This document shows, in pieces, positions 36,489 through 48,655 of a stretch of 64,000 bases of DNA (position 1 is its first letter; the number at the start of each line of letters is the position of its first letter). Below the pieces are notes generated by a model, which saw only the letters and a program-made list of their open reading frames with translations, made no database searches and was not told where the DNA came from. Position numbers and translations under genes: made by a program. The DNA is from Hydractinia symbiolongicarpus (Eukaryota; Cnidaria; Hydrozoa; Anthoathecata; Hydractiniidae). The DNA lies in contig NC_079880.1 in assembly GCF_029227915.1 (NCBI RefSeq), forward strand, positions 5,334,001-5,398,000, written 5' to 3'.

Positions 36489-36850
36489 GGGCCGAGTCCG
36501 GGATTTACGGGAAATCGCAGGTTTTCGTTTGCCGGCGATTAAACTTCTTTTATTCAGCGTCTCATCAAAAATGAAAACATTTTTAAAAACTACAAGTCTC
36601 ATGCGTTTTAGTGGTGAAAAAAAAAATTAAAAAGTCGTTCGGGAAATGAGTTTACTCCCTAGGTACTTTCTTTGTATACATTGGACTATACGGGCCAAGC
36701 GCGGGATTTACGGGAAATCGCGGGATTTCGTTTGGCGGCGATTAAACCTCTTTCATTAAGCGTCTCATCAAATATGAAAACATTTTTGAAAACTACAAGT
36801 CTCATGCGTTTTAGTGGTGAAAAAATAATTTAAAAAATCGTTCGGGAAAT
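36488..36850 (+). repeat. Type-2 and CCTAGG-class monomers
   Basis: A type-2 monomer is followed by a CCTAGG-marked monomer with CATTGGACTATACGGG, CCAAGCGCGGG and TTTGGCGGCG. It resembles the 28.3 and 29.1 kb monomers but keeps GGGATTTCG and CTTTCATTAAG. Confidence 0.72.
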
Positions 36851-37805
36851 GAGTTTAACTCCCTGGGTAATTTCTTTGTATACTTTTGACTATACGGGCC
36901 GAGTCAGGGGTTATGGGAAATGGCGGGTTTTCGTTTGCCGGCGATTTAACTTCTTTTTTTCAGCGTCTCATCAAAAATGAAAACATTTTTAAAAACTACA
37001 AGTCTCATGCGTTTTAGTGGTGAAAAGATAATTTAAAAAATCGTTTTGGAAATGAGTTTACTCACAGGGTACTTTCTTTGTAAACATTCGACTATACGGG
37101 CCAAGCCCGGGATTTACGGGAAATCGCGGGTTTTCGTTTGCTGGCGATTAAACCACTTTCATTAAGCGTCTCATCAAAAATGAAAATATTTTTAAAAACT
37201 ACAAGTCTCATGGGCTTTAGTGGTGAAATAATACTTTAAAAAATCGTTTGGGAAATGAGTTTACTCCCTGGGTACTTTCTTTGTATACTTTTGACTATAC
37301 GGGCCGAGTCCAGGATTTACGGGAAATCGCAGGTTTCGTTTGCCGGCGATTAAACTTCTTTTATTCATCAACTCATCAAAAATGAAAACATTTTTAAAAA
37401 CTACAAGTCTCATGCGTTTTAGTGGTGAAAATGTAATTTAAAAAATCATTCGGGAAATGAGTTTACTCCCTGGGTACTTTCTTTGTATACTTTTGACTAT
37501 ACGGGCCGAGTCCGGGATTTACGGGAAATCGCTGGTTTTCGTTTGCCGGCGAATAAACTTCTTTTATTCAGCGTCTCATCAAAAATGAAAACATTTTTGA
37601 AAACTACAAGTCTCATGCGTTTTAGTGGTGAAAAAATAATTTAAAAAATCGTTCGGGAAATGAGTTTACTCCCTGGGTACTTTCTTTGTATACTTTTGAC
37701 AATACGGGCCGAGTCCGCGATTTACGGGAAATCGCAGGTTTTCGTTTGCCGGCGATTAAACTTCTTTTATTCAGCGTCTCATCAAAAATGAAAACATTTT
37801 TGAAA
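36851..37805 (+). repeat. Twelve-monomer-period duplicate, copy 1 (offset 2,424 bp)
   Basis: GAGTTTAACTCCC (36851), GGGGTTATGGG and TTCATCAACTCATC (about 37366) each recur at +2,424 bp (39275, about 39790), and 37622-37819 matches 40046-40243 except at the ends. Shared length is about 950 bp. The two-base-different TCATCAACTC in place of TCAGCGTCTC is unusual because that segment is otherwise highly conserved. Confidence 0.83.
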
Positions 37806-39275
37806 ACTACAAGTCTCATGCGTTTTAGTGGTGAAAAAATATTTTAAAAAATCGTTCGGGAAATGAGTTTACATCCCGGGTACTTTCTTTACTATACGGG
37901 CCGAGTCCAGGATTTACGGGAAATCGGGGGTTTTCGTTTGCCGGCGATTAAACTTCTTTTATTCAGCGTCTCATCAAAAATGAAAACATTTTTGAAAACT
38001 ACAAGTCTCATGCGTTTTAGTAGTGAAAAAATAATTTAAAAAATCGTTCGGGAAATGAGTTTACTCCCTGGGTACTTTCTTTGTATACTTTTGACAATAC
38101 GGGCCGAGTCCGGGATTTACGGGAAATCGCAGGTTTTCGTTTGCCGGCGATTAAACTTCTTTTATTCAGCGTCTCATCAAAAATGAAAACATTTTTAAAA
38201 ACTACAAGTCTCATGCGTTTTAGTGGTTAAAAAAAAAATTAAAAAATCGTTCGGGAAATGAGTTTACTCTCTAGGTACTTTCTTTGTATACATTCGAATA
38301 TACGGGCCAAGCCCGGGATTTACGGGAAATCGCAGGATTTCGGTTGCCGGCGATTAAACCTCTTTCATTAAGCGTCTCATCAAATATGAAAACATTTTTG
38401 AAAACTACAAGTCTCATGCGTTTTAGTGGTGAAAAAATAATTTAAAAAATCGTTCGGAAAATGAGTTTACTCCCTGGGTACTTTCTTTGTATACTTTGGA
38501 CTATACGGGCCGAGTCCGGGATTTACGGGAAATCGCGGATTTTCGTTTGAGTGCGAATAAACTTCTTTTATGCAGCGTCTCATCAAAAATGAAAACATTT
38601 TTGAAAACTACAAGTCTCATGCGTTGTAGTGGTGAAAAAATAATTTAAAAAATCGTTCGGAAAATGAGTTTACTCCCTGGGTACTTTCTTTGTATACTTT
38701 TGACTATACGGGCCGAGTCCGGGGTTTACGGGAAATGGCGGGTTTTCGTTTGCCGGCGATTAAACTTCTTTTATTCAGCGTCTCATCAAAAATGAAAACA
38801 TTTTTAAAAACTACAAGTCTCATGCGTTTTAGTGGTGAAAAGATAATTTAAAAAATCGTTTTGGAAATGAGTTTACTCACAGGGTACTTTCTTTGTAAAC
38901 ATTCGACTATACGGGCCAAGCCCGGGATTTACGGGAAATCGCGGGTTTTCGTTTGCTGGCGATTAAACCACTTTCATTAAGCGTCTCATCAAAAATGAAA
39001 ACATTTTTAAAAACTACAAGTCTCATGGGCTTTAGTGGTGAAATAATAATTTAAAAAATCGTTCGGGAAATGAGTTTACTCCCTGGGTACTTTCTTTGTA
39101 TACTTTTGACTATACGGGCCGAGTCCGGGATTTACGGGAAATCGCAGGTTTTCGTTTGCCGGCGAATAAACTTCTTTTATTCAGCGTCTCATCAAAAATG
39201 ACAACATTTTTGAAAACTACAAGTCTCATGCGTTTTAGTGGTGAAAAAATAATTTAAAAAATCGTTCGGGAAATG
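37805..39275 (+). repeat. Intervening monomers, first deleted-class junction
   Basis: This contains the leftmost 192-bp-class junction (37871-37891, CATCCCGGG then TTTACTATACGGG), a type-2 monomer with TAGTAGTGAAAA, a CTCTAGG monomer with TTCGAATATACGGG, the GAGTGCGAATAAAC monomer with TTATGCAGCG, and a GTCGAG-like to type-1 run. The TTCGAATATAC variant recurs in the 41-46 kb unit. Confidence 0.75.
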
Positions 39276-40230
39276 AGTTTAACTCCCTGGGTAATTTCTT
39301 TGTATACTTTTGACTATACGGGCCGAGTCAGGGGTTATGGGAAATGGCGGGTTTTCGTTTGCCGGCGATTTAACTTCTTTTTTTCAGCGTCTCATCAAAA
39401 ATGAAAACATTTTTAAAAACTACAAGTCTCATGCGTTTTAGTGGTGAAAAGATAATTTAAAAAATCCTTTTGGAAATGAGTTTACTCACAGGGTACTTTC
39501 TTTGTAAACATTCGACTATACGGGCCAAGCCCGGGATTTACGGGAAATCGCGGGTTTTCGTTTGCTGGCGATTAAACCACTTTCATTAAGCGTCTCATCA
39601 AAAATGAAAATATTTTTAAAAACTACAAGTCTCATGGGCTTTAGTGGTGAAATAATAATTTAAAAAATCGTTTGGGAAATGAGTTTACTCCCTGGGTACT
39701 TTCTTTGTATACTTTTGACTATACGGGCCGAGTCCAGGATTTACGGGAAATCGCAGGTTTCGTTTGCCGGCGATTAAACTTCTTTTATTCATCAACTCAT
39801 CAAAAATGAAAACATTTTTAAAAACTACAAGTCTCATGCGTTTTAGTGGTGAAAATGTAATTTAAAAAATCATTCGGGAAATGAGTTTACTCCCTGGGTA
39901 CTTTCTTTGTATACTTTTGACTATACGGGCCGAGTCCGGGATTTACGGGAAATCGCTGGTTTTCGTTTGCCGGCGAATAAACTTCTTTTATTCAGCGTCT
40001 CATCAAAAATGAAAACATTTTTGAAAACTACAAGTCTCATGCGTTTTAGTGGTGAAAAAATAATTTAAAAAATCGTTCGGGAAATGAGTTTACTCCCTGG
40101 GTACTTTCTTTGTATACTTTTGACAATACGGGCCGAGTCCGCGATTTACGGGAAATCGCAGGTTTTCGTTTGCCGGCGATTAAACTTCTTTTATTCAGCG
40201 TCTCATCAAAAATGAAAACATTTTTAAAAA
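39275..40230 (+). repeat. Twelve-monomer-period duplicate, copy 2
   Basis: Partner of 36851-37805 at +2,424 bp. Differences include AATCCTTTTGG near 39465 (AATCGTTTTGG in copy 1), ATAATAATTT against ATAATACTTT, and GCGTTTAAGTGG with a longer A run at the distal edge (about 40246-40268). Confidence 0.8.
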
Positions 40231-40570
40231 CTACAAGTCTCATGCGTTTAAGTGGTGAAAAAAAAAAATTAAAAAATCGTTCGGGAAATGAGTTTACTCC
40301 CTAGGTACTTTCTTTGTATATATTCGACTATACGGGCCAAGCCCGGGATTTACGGGAAATCGCGGGATTTCGTTTGCCGGCGATTAAACCTCTTTCATTA
40401 AGCGTCTCATCAAATATGTAAACATTTTTGAAAACTACAAGTCTCATGCGTTTTAGTGGTGAAAAAATAATTTAAAAAATCGTTCGGAAAATGAGTTTAC
40501 TCCCTGGGTACTTTCTTTGTATACTTTGGACTATACGGGCCGAGTCCGGGATTTACGGGAAATCGCGGGT
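40230..40570 (+). repeat. CCTAGG-class and type-2 monomers
   Basis: A CCTAGG monomer with TATATTCGACTATACGGG is followed by AAATATGTAAACATTTTTG and a TTTGGACTATACGGGCC monomer that leads into the eight-monomer unit. No gene or insertion is present. Confidence 0.72.
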
Positions 40571-42195
40571 TTTCGTTTGCCAGCGATTAAACTTCTTTTA
40601 CACAGCGTTTCATCAAAAATGAAAACATTTTTAAAAACTACAAATCTTATGCGTTTTAGTGGTGAAAAAATAATTTAAAAAATCGTTCAGGAAATGAGTT
40701 TACTCACAGGGTACTTTCTCTGTATACATTCGACTATACGGGCCAAGCCCGGGATTTACGGGAAATCGCGGGTTTTCGTTTTCCGCCGAATAAACTTCTT
40801 TTATTCAGCGTCTCATCAAAAATGAAAACATTTTTGAAAACTACAAGTCTCATGCGTTGTAGTGGTGAAAAAATAATTTAAAAAATCGTTCGGAAAATGA
40901 GTTTACTCCCTGGGTACTTTCTTTGTATACTTTTGACTATACGGGCCGAGTCCGTGGTTTACGGGAAATGGCGGGTTTTCGTTTGCCGGCGAATAAACTT
41001 CTTTTATTCAGCGTCTCATCAAAAATGAAAACATTTTTAAAAACTACAAGTCTCATACGTTGTAGTGGTGAATAAATAATTTAAAAAATCGTTCGGGAAA
41101 TGAGTTTACTCCCTAGGTACTTTCTTTGTATACATTCGAATATACGGGCCAAGCCTGGGATTTACGGGAAATCGCGGGATTTCGTTTGCCGGCGATTAAA
41201 CCTCTTTCATTAAGCGTCTCATCAAATATGAAAACATTTTTGAAAAGTGCAAGTCTCATGCGTTTTAGTGGTGAAAAAATAATTTAAAGAATCGTTCGGA
41301 AAATGAGTTTACTCCCTGGGTACTTTCTTTGTATACTTTGGACTTTACGGGCCGAGTCCGGGATTTACGGGAAATTGCAGATTTTCATTTGAGTGCGAAT
41401 AAACTTCTTTTATTCAGCGTCTCATCAAAAATGAAAACATTTTTGAAAACTACAAGTCTCATGCGTTGTAGTGGTGAAAAAATAATTTAAAAAATCGTTC
41501 GGAAAATGAGTTTACTCCCTGGGTACTTTCTTTGTATACTTTTGACTATACGGGCCGAGTCCGGGGTTTACGGGAAATGGCGGGTTTTCGTTTGCCGGCG
41601 ATTAAACTTCTTTTATTCAGCGTCTCATCAAAAATGAAAACATTTTTAAAAACTACAAGTCTCATGCGTTGTAGTGGTGAAAAGATAATTTAAAAAATCG
41701 TTCGGAAAATGAGTTTACTCCCTGGGTAATTTCTTTGTATACTTTTGACTATACGGGCCGAGTCAGGGGTTTATGGGAAATGGCGGGTTTTCGTTTGCCG
41801 GCGATTTAACTTCTTTTTTTCAGCGTCTCATCAAAAATGAAAACATTTTTAAAAACTAAAAGTCTCATGGGTTTTAGTGGTGAAAAAATAATTTAAAAAA
41901 TCGTTCGGGAAATGAGTTTACTCCCTGGGTACTTTCTTTGTATACTTTTGACTATACGGGCCAAGCCGGGATGTACGGGAAATCGCGGGTTTTCGTTTGC
42001 CGGCGATTAAACTTCTTTTACACAGCGTTTCATCAAAAATGAAAACATTTTTAAAAACTACAAGTCTTATGCGTTTTAGTGGTGAAAAAATAATTTAAAA
42101 AATCGTTCAGGAAATGAGTTTACTCACAGGGTACTTTCTCTGTATACATTCGACTATACGGGCCAAGCCCGGGATTTACGGGAAATCGCGGGATT
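40570..42195 (+). repeat. Eight-monomer unit, copy 1 (about 1.62 kb)
   Basis: The unit starts with TTACACAGCGTTTC and includes TTCCGCCGAATAAAC (40781), TCCGTGGTTTACGG, a CCTAGG monomer with TTCGAATATACGGG (41138), AAAAGTGCAAG, AAAGAATCG, a GAGTGCGAATAAAC monomer, GTCAGGGGTTTATGGG and GCCGGGATGTACGGG. The same series recurs at +2,017 bp (42798, 43155). From that copy it recurs at +1,623 (44421, 44778) and then +1,015 (45436, 45793), so it is present about four times, partly truncated. Confidence 0.85.
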
Positions 42196-42590
42196 TCGTT
42201 TGCCGGCGATTAAACCTCTTTCATTAAGCGTCTCATCAAATACGTAAACATTTTTGAAAACTACAAGTCTCATGCGTTTTAGTGGTGAAAAAATAATTTA
42301 AAAAATCGTTCGGAAAATGAGTTTACTCCCTGGGTACTTTCTTTGTATACTTTGGACTATACGGGCCGAGTCCGGGATTTACGGGAAATCGCGGGTTTTC
42401 GTTTGCTGGCGATTAAACCACTTTCATTAAGCGTCTCATCAAAAATAAAAACATTTTTAAAAACTACAAGTCTCATGCGTTTTAGTGGTGAAAAAGTAAT
42501 TTAAAAAATCGTTCGGGAAATGAGTTTACATCCCGGGTACTTTCTTTACTATACGGGCCAAGCCGGGATTTACGGGAAATCGCAGGTTTT
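42195..42590 (+). repeat. Two monomers between eight-monomer units, with deleted junction
   Basis: A monomer with AAATACGTAAACATTTTTG is followed by one ending in the deleted CATCCCGGG/TTTACTATACGGG junction (about 42541) that runs into GGGCCAAGCCGGGATTTACGG. This is the only deleted junction seen to be followed by GCCAAGCCGGG. Confidence 0.75.
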
Positions 42591-44215
42591 CGTTTGCCGG
42601 CGATTAAACTTCTTTTACACAGCGTTTCATCAAAAATGAAAACATTTTTAAAAACTACAAGTCTTATGCGTTTTAGTGGTGAAAAAATAATTTAAAAAAT
42701 CGTTCAGGAAATGAGTTTACTCACAGGGTACTTTCTCTGTATACATTCGACTATACGGGCCAAGCCCGGGATTTACGGGAAATCGCGGGTTTTCGTTTTC
42801 CGGCGAATAAACTTCTTTTATTCAGCGTCTCATCAAAAATGAAAACATTTTTGAAAACTACAAGTCTCATGCGTTGTAGTGGTGAAAAAATAATTTAAAA
42901 AATCGTTCGGAAAATGAGTTTACTCCCTGGGTACTTTCTTTGTATACTTTTGACTATACGGGCCGAGTCCGTGGTTTACGGGAAATGGCGGGTTTTCGTT
43001 TGCCGGCGATTAAACTTCTTTTATTCAGCGTCTCATCAAAAATGAAAACATTTTTAAAAACTACAAGTCTCATGCGTTGTAGTGGTGAATAAATAATTTA
43101 AAAAATCGTTTGGGAAATGAGTTTACTCCCTAGGTACTTTCTTTGTATACATTCGAATATACGGGCCAAGCCTGGGATTTACGGGAAATCGCGGGATTTC
43201 GTTTGCCGGCGATTAAATCTCTTTCATTAAGCGTCTCATCAAATATGAAAACATTTTTGAAAAGTGCAAGTCTCATGCGTTTTAGTGGTGAAAAAATAAT
43301 TTAAAGAATCGTTCGGAAAATGAGTTTACTCCCTGGGTACTTTCTTTGTATACTTTGGACTTTACGGGCCGAGTCCGGGATTTACGGGAAATTGCAGATT
43401 TTCATTTGAGTGCGAATAAACTTCTTTTATTCAGCGTCTCATCAAAAATGAAAACATTTTTGAAAACTACAAGTCTCATCCGTTGTAGTGGTGAAAAAAT
43501 AATTTAAAAAATCGTTCGGAAAATGAGTTTACTCCCTGGGTACTTTCTTTGTATACTTTTGACTATACGGGCCGAGTCCGGGGTTTACGGGAATTGGCGG
43601 GTTTTCGTTTGCCGGCGATTAAACTTCTTTTATTCAGCGTCTCATCAAAAATGAAAACATTTTTAAAAACTACAAGTCTCATGCGTTGTAGTGGTAAAAA
43701 GATAATTTAAAAAATCGTTCGGAAAATGAGTTTACTCCCTGGGTAATTTCTTTGTATACTTTTGACTATACGGGCCGAGTCAGGGGTTTATGGGAAATGG
43801 CGGGTTTTCGTTTGCCGGCGATTTAACTTCTTTTTTTCAGCGTCTCATCAAAAATGAAAACATTTTTAAAAACTAAAAGTCTCATGGGTTTTAGTGGTGA
43901 AAAAATAATTTAAAAAATCGTTCGGGAAATGAGTTTACTCCCTGGGTACTTTCTTTGTATACTTTTGACTATACGGGCCAAGCCGGGATGTACGGGAAAT
44001 CGCGGGTTTTCGTTTGCCGGCGATTAAACTTCTTTTACACAGCGTTTCATCAAAAATGAAAACATTTTTAAAAACTACAAGTCTTATGCGTTTTAGTGGT
44101 GAAAAAATAATTTAAAAAATCGTTCAGGAAATGAGTTTACTCACAGGGTACTTTCTCTGTATACATTCGACTATACGGGCCAAGCCCGGGATTTACGAGA
44201 AATCGCGGGTTTTCG
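42590..44215 (+). repeat. Eight-monomer unit, copy 2
   Basis: Partner of 40570-42195 at +2,017 bp. Private differences include GATTAAATCTC near 43214, CTCATCCGTTG near 43476, GGGAATTGGCGGG near 43590 and TAGTGGTAAAAAG near 43691. The order of subclasses is unchanged. Confidence 0.85.
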
Positions 44216-44220
44216 TTTTC

Positions 44221-46250
44221 CGGCGATTAAACCTCTTTCATTAAGCGTCTCATCAAAAATGAAAACATTTTTGAAAACTACAAGTCTCATGCGTTTTAGT
44301 GGTAAAAAAATAATTCAAAAAATCGTTCGGGAAATGAGTTTACTCCCTGGGTACTTTCTTTGTATACATTCGACTATACGGGCCAAGCCCGGGATTTACG
44401 GGAAATCGCGGGTTTTCGTTTTCCGGCGAATAAACTTCTTTTATTCAGCGTCTCATCAAAAATGAAAACATTTTTGAAAACTACAAGTCTCATGCGTTGT
44501 AGTGGTGAAAAAATAATTTAAAAAATCGTTCGGAAAATGAGTTTACTCCCTGGGTACTTTCTTTGTATACTTTTGACTATACGGGCCGAGTCCGTGGTTT
44601 ACGGGAAATGGCGGGTTTTTGTTTGCCGGCGATTAAACTTCTTTTATTCAGCGTCTCATCAAAAATGAAAACATTTTTAAAAACTACAAGTCTCATGCGT
44701 TGTAGTGGTGAATAAATAATTTAAAAAATCGTTCGGGAAATGAGTTTACTCCCTAGGTACTTTCTATGTATACATTCGAATATACGGGCCAAGCCTGGGA
44801 TTTACGGGAAATCGCGGGATTTCGTTTGCCGGCGATTAAACCTCTTTCATTAAGCGTCTCATCAAATATGAAAATATTTTTGAAAAGTGCAAGTCTCATG
44901 CGTTTTAGTGGTGAAAAAATAATTTAAAGAATCGTTCGGAAAATGAGTTTACTCCCTGGGTACTTTCTTTGTATACTTTGGACTATACGGGCCGAGTCCG
45001 GGATTTACGGGAAATCGCAGATTTTCATTTGAGTGCGAATAAACTTCTTTTATTCAGCGTCTCATCAAAAATGAAAACATTTTTGAAAACTACAAGTCTC
45101 ATGCGTTGTAGTGGTGAAAAAATAATTTAAAAAATCGTTCGGAAAATGAGTTTACTCCCTGGGTACTTTCTTTGTATACTTTTGACTATACGGGCCGAGT
45201 CCGGGGTTTACGGGAAATGGCGGGTTTTCGTTTGCCGGCGATTAAACCTCTTTCATTAAGCGTCTCATCAAAAATGAAAACATTTTTGAAAACTACAAGT
45301 CTCATGCGTTTTAGTGGTAAAAAAATAATTCAAAAAATCGTTCGGGAAATGAGTTTACTCCCTGGGTACTTTCTTTGTATACATTCGACTATACGGGCCA
45401 AGCCCGGGATTTACGGGAAATCGCGGGTTTTCGTTTTCCGGCGAATAAACTTCTTTTATTCAGCGTCTCATCAAAAATGAAAACATTTTTGAAAACTACA
45501 AGTCTCATGCGTTGTAGTGGTGAAAAAATAATTTAAAAAATCGTTCGGAAAATGAGTTTACTCCCTGGGTACTTTCTTTGTATACTTTTGACTATACGGG
45601 CCGAGTCCGTGGTTTACGGGAAATGGCGGGTTTTTGTTTGCCGGCGATTAAACTTCTTTTATTCAGCGTCTCATCAAAAATGAAAACATTTTTAAAAACT
45701 ACAAGTCTCATGCGTTGTAGTGGTGAATAAATAATTTAAAAAATCGTTCGGGAAATGAGTTTACTCCCTAGGTACTTTCTATGTATACATTCGAATATAC
45801 GGGCCAAGCCTGGGATTTACGGGAAATCGCGGGATTTCGTTTGCCGGCGATTAAACCTCTTTCATTAAGCGTCTCATCAAATATGAAAATATTTTTGAAA
45901 AGTGCAAGTCTCATGCGTTTTAGTGGTGAAAAAATAATTTAAAGAATCGTTCGGAAAATGAGTTTACTCCCTGGGTACTTTCTTTGTATACTTTGGACTA
46001 TACGGGCCGAGTCCGGGATTTACGGGAAATCGCAGATTTTCATTTGAGTGCGAATAAACTTCTTTTATTCAGCGTCTCATCAAAAATGAAAACATTTTTG
46101 AAAACTACAAGTCTCATGCGTTGTAGTGGTGAAAAAATAATTTAAAAAATCGTTCGGAAAATGAGTTTACTCCCTGGGTACTTTCTTTGTATACTTTTGA
46201 CTATACGGGCCGAGTCCGGGGTTTACGGGAAATGGCGGGTTTTCGTTTGC
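44221..46250 (+). repeat. Tandem duplication, five monomers (1,015 bp x 2)
   Basis: CGGCGATTAA (44221/45236), TTCCGGCGAA (44421/45436) and TTTCTATGTATACATTCGAATATAC (44778/45793 at the GAATATAC) are 1,015 bp apart. No difference was noticed. The junction lies in GCCGGCGATTAAACC: CGTTTTCC precedes copy 1, CGTTTGCC precedes copy 2. The junction monomer is a type-2 start fused to a type-1 CTCTTTCATTAAG body. Both copies derive from the eight-monomer unit. Confidence 0.9.
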
Positions 46251-48130
46251 CGGCGATTAAACTTCTTTTATTCAGCGTCTCATCAAAAATGAAAACATTT
46301 TTATAAACTACAAGTCTCATGCGTTGTAGTGGTGAAAAGATAATTTAAAAAATCGTTCGGAAAATGAGTTTACTCCCTGGGTAATTTCTTTGTATACTTT
46401 TGACTATACGGGCCGAGTCAGGGGTTTATGGGAAATGGCGGGTTTTTGTTTGCCGGCGATTTAACTTCTTTTTTTCAGCGTCTCATCAAAAATGAAAACA
46501 TTTTTAAAAACTAAAAGTCTTATGGGTTTTAGTGGTGAAAAAATAATTTAAAAAATCGTTCGGGAAATGAGTTTACTCCCTGGGTACTTTCTTTGTATAC
46601 TTTTGACTATACGGGCCAAGCCGGGATGTACGGGAAATCGCGGGTTTTCGTTTGCTGGCGATTAAACTTCTTTTACACAGCGTTTCATCAAAAATGAAAA
46701 CATTTTTAAAAACTACAAGTCTTATGCGTTTTAGTGGTGAAAAAATAATTTAAAAAATCGTTCAGGAAATGAGTTTACTCACAGGGTACTTTCTCTGTAT
46801 ACATTCGACTATACGGGCAAAGCCCGGGATTTACGGGAAATCGCGGGTTTTCGTTTTCCGGCGATTAAACCTCTTTCATTAAGCGTCTCATCAAAAATGA
46901 AAACATTTTTGAAAACTACAAGTCTCATGCGTTTTAGTGGTGAAAAAATAATTCAAAAAATCGTTCGGGAAATGAGTTTACTCCCTGGGTACTTTCTTTG
47001 TATACATTCGACTATACGGGCCAAGCCCCGGATTTACGGGAAAACGCGGGATTTCGTTTGCCGGCAATTAAACCTCTTTCATTAAGCGTCTCATCAAAAA
47101 TGAAAACATTTTTGAAAACTACAAGTCTCATGCGTTTAAGTGGTGAAAAAATAATTTAAAAAATCGTTCGGGAAATGAGTTTACTCCCTGGGTACTTTCT
47201 TTGTATACTTTTGACTATACGGGCCGAGTCCGGGATTTACGGGAAATCGCGGATCTTCGTTTGCCGGCGATTAAACTTCTTTTATTCAGCGTCCCAGCAA
47301 ATATAAAAATATTTTTGAAAACTACAAGTCTCATGCGTTGTAGTGGTGAAAAGATAATTTAAAAAATCGTTCAGAAAATGAGTTTACTCCCTGGGTAATT
47401 TCTTTGTATACTTTTGACTATACGGGCCGAGTCAGGGGTTTATGGGAAATGGCGGGTTTTCGTTTGCCGGCGATTTAACTTCTTTTTTTCAGCGTCTCAT
47501 CAAAAATGAAAACATTTTTAAAAACTAAAAGTCTCATGGGTTTTAGTGGTGAAAAAATAATTTAAAAAATCGTTCGGGAAATGAGTTTACTCCCTGGGTA
47601 CTTTCTTTGTATACTTTTGACTATACGGGCCAAGCCGGGATGTACGGGAAATCACGGGTTTTCGTTTGCCGGCGATTAAACTTCTTTTACACAGCGTTTC
47701 ATCAAAAATGAAAACATTTTTAAAAACTACAAGTCTTATGCGTTTTAGTGGTGAAAAAATAATTTAAAAAATCGTTCAGGAAATGAGTTTACTCACAGGG
47801 TACTTTCTCTGTATACATTCGACTATACAGGCCAAGCCCGGGATTTACGGGAAATCGCGGGTTTTCGTTTTCCGGCGATTAAACCTCTTTCATTAAGCGT
47901 CTCATCAAAAATGAAAACATTTTTGAAAACTACAAGTCTCATGCGTTTTAGTGGTGAAAAAATAATTCAAAAAATCGTTCGGGAAATGAGTTTACTCCCT
48001 GGGTACTTTCTTTGTATACTTTTGTCTATACGGGCCGAGTCCGGGATTTACGGGAAATCGCGGATCTTCGTTTGCCGGCGATTAAACTTCTTTTATTCAG
48101 CGTCCCAGCAAATATAAAAATATTTTTGAA
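46250..48130 (+). repeat. Partial tandem repeat at 1,014 bp with one monomer lost
   Basis: GGCCGAGTCA (46411/47425) and the AATTCAAAA monomer (46897/47911) are 1,014 bp apart. After about 48010 the downstream copy instead matches at 811 bp (GGGAAATCGC at 47241/48052). It has therefore lost one monomer, a CCAAGCCCCGG type-1 copy. Both copies end in the late GGATCTT-like monomers with GCGTCCCAGCAAATATAAAAATA. Confidence 0.8.
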
Positions 48131-48655
48131 AACTACAAGTCTCATGCGTTTAGTGGTAAAAAAATAATATAAAAAATCGTTCGGGAAATGAGTTTACTCC
48201 CTGGGTACTTTCTCTGTATACTTTTGACTATACGGGTCGAGTCCGGGGTTTACGGGAAATGGCGGGTTTTCGTTTGCCGGCGATTAAACTTCTTTTATTC
48301 AGCGTCTCATCAAAAATGAAAACATTTTTGAAAACTACAAGTCTCATGCGTTTTAGTGGTGAAAATATAATTTAAAAAATCGTTTTGGAAATGAGTTTAC
48401 TCACAGGGTACTTTCTTTGTAAACATTCGACTATACGGGCCAAGTCCGGGATTTACGGGAAATCGCGGGTTTTCGTTTGCTGGCGATTAAACCACTTTCA
48501 TTAAGCGTCTCATCAAAAATGAAAACATTTCTGAAAACTACAAGTCTCATGCGTTTAGTGGTAAAAAAATAATATAAAGAATCGTTCGGGAAATAAGTTT
48601 ACTCCCTGGGTACTTTCTCTGTATACTTTTGACTATACGGGTCGAGTCCGGGGTT
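48130..48655 (+). repeat. GTTTAGTGG and GTCGAG monomers, dimer periodicity
   Basis: GAAAATATAATTT with GTTTTGG recurs near 48361 and 48766 (about 405 bp). Type-1 monomers here carry CATTTCTGAAAAC, a variant that dominates type-1 copies from this point to the right end and is rare or absent to the left. Confidence 0.72.
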
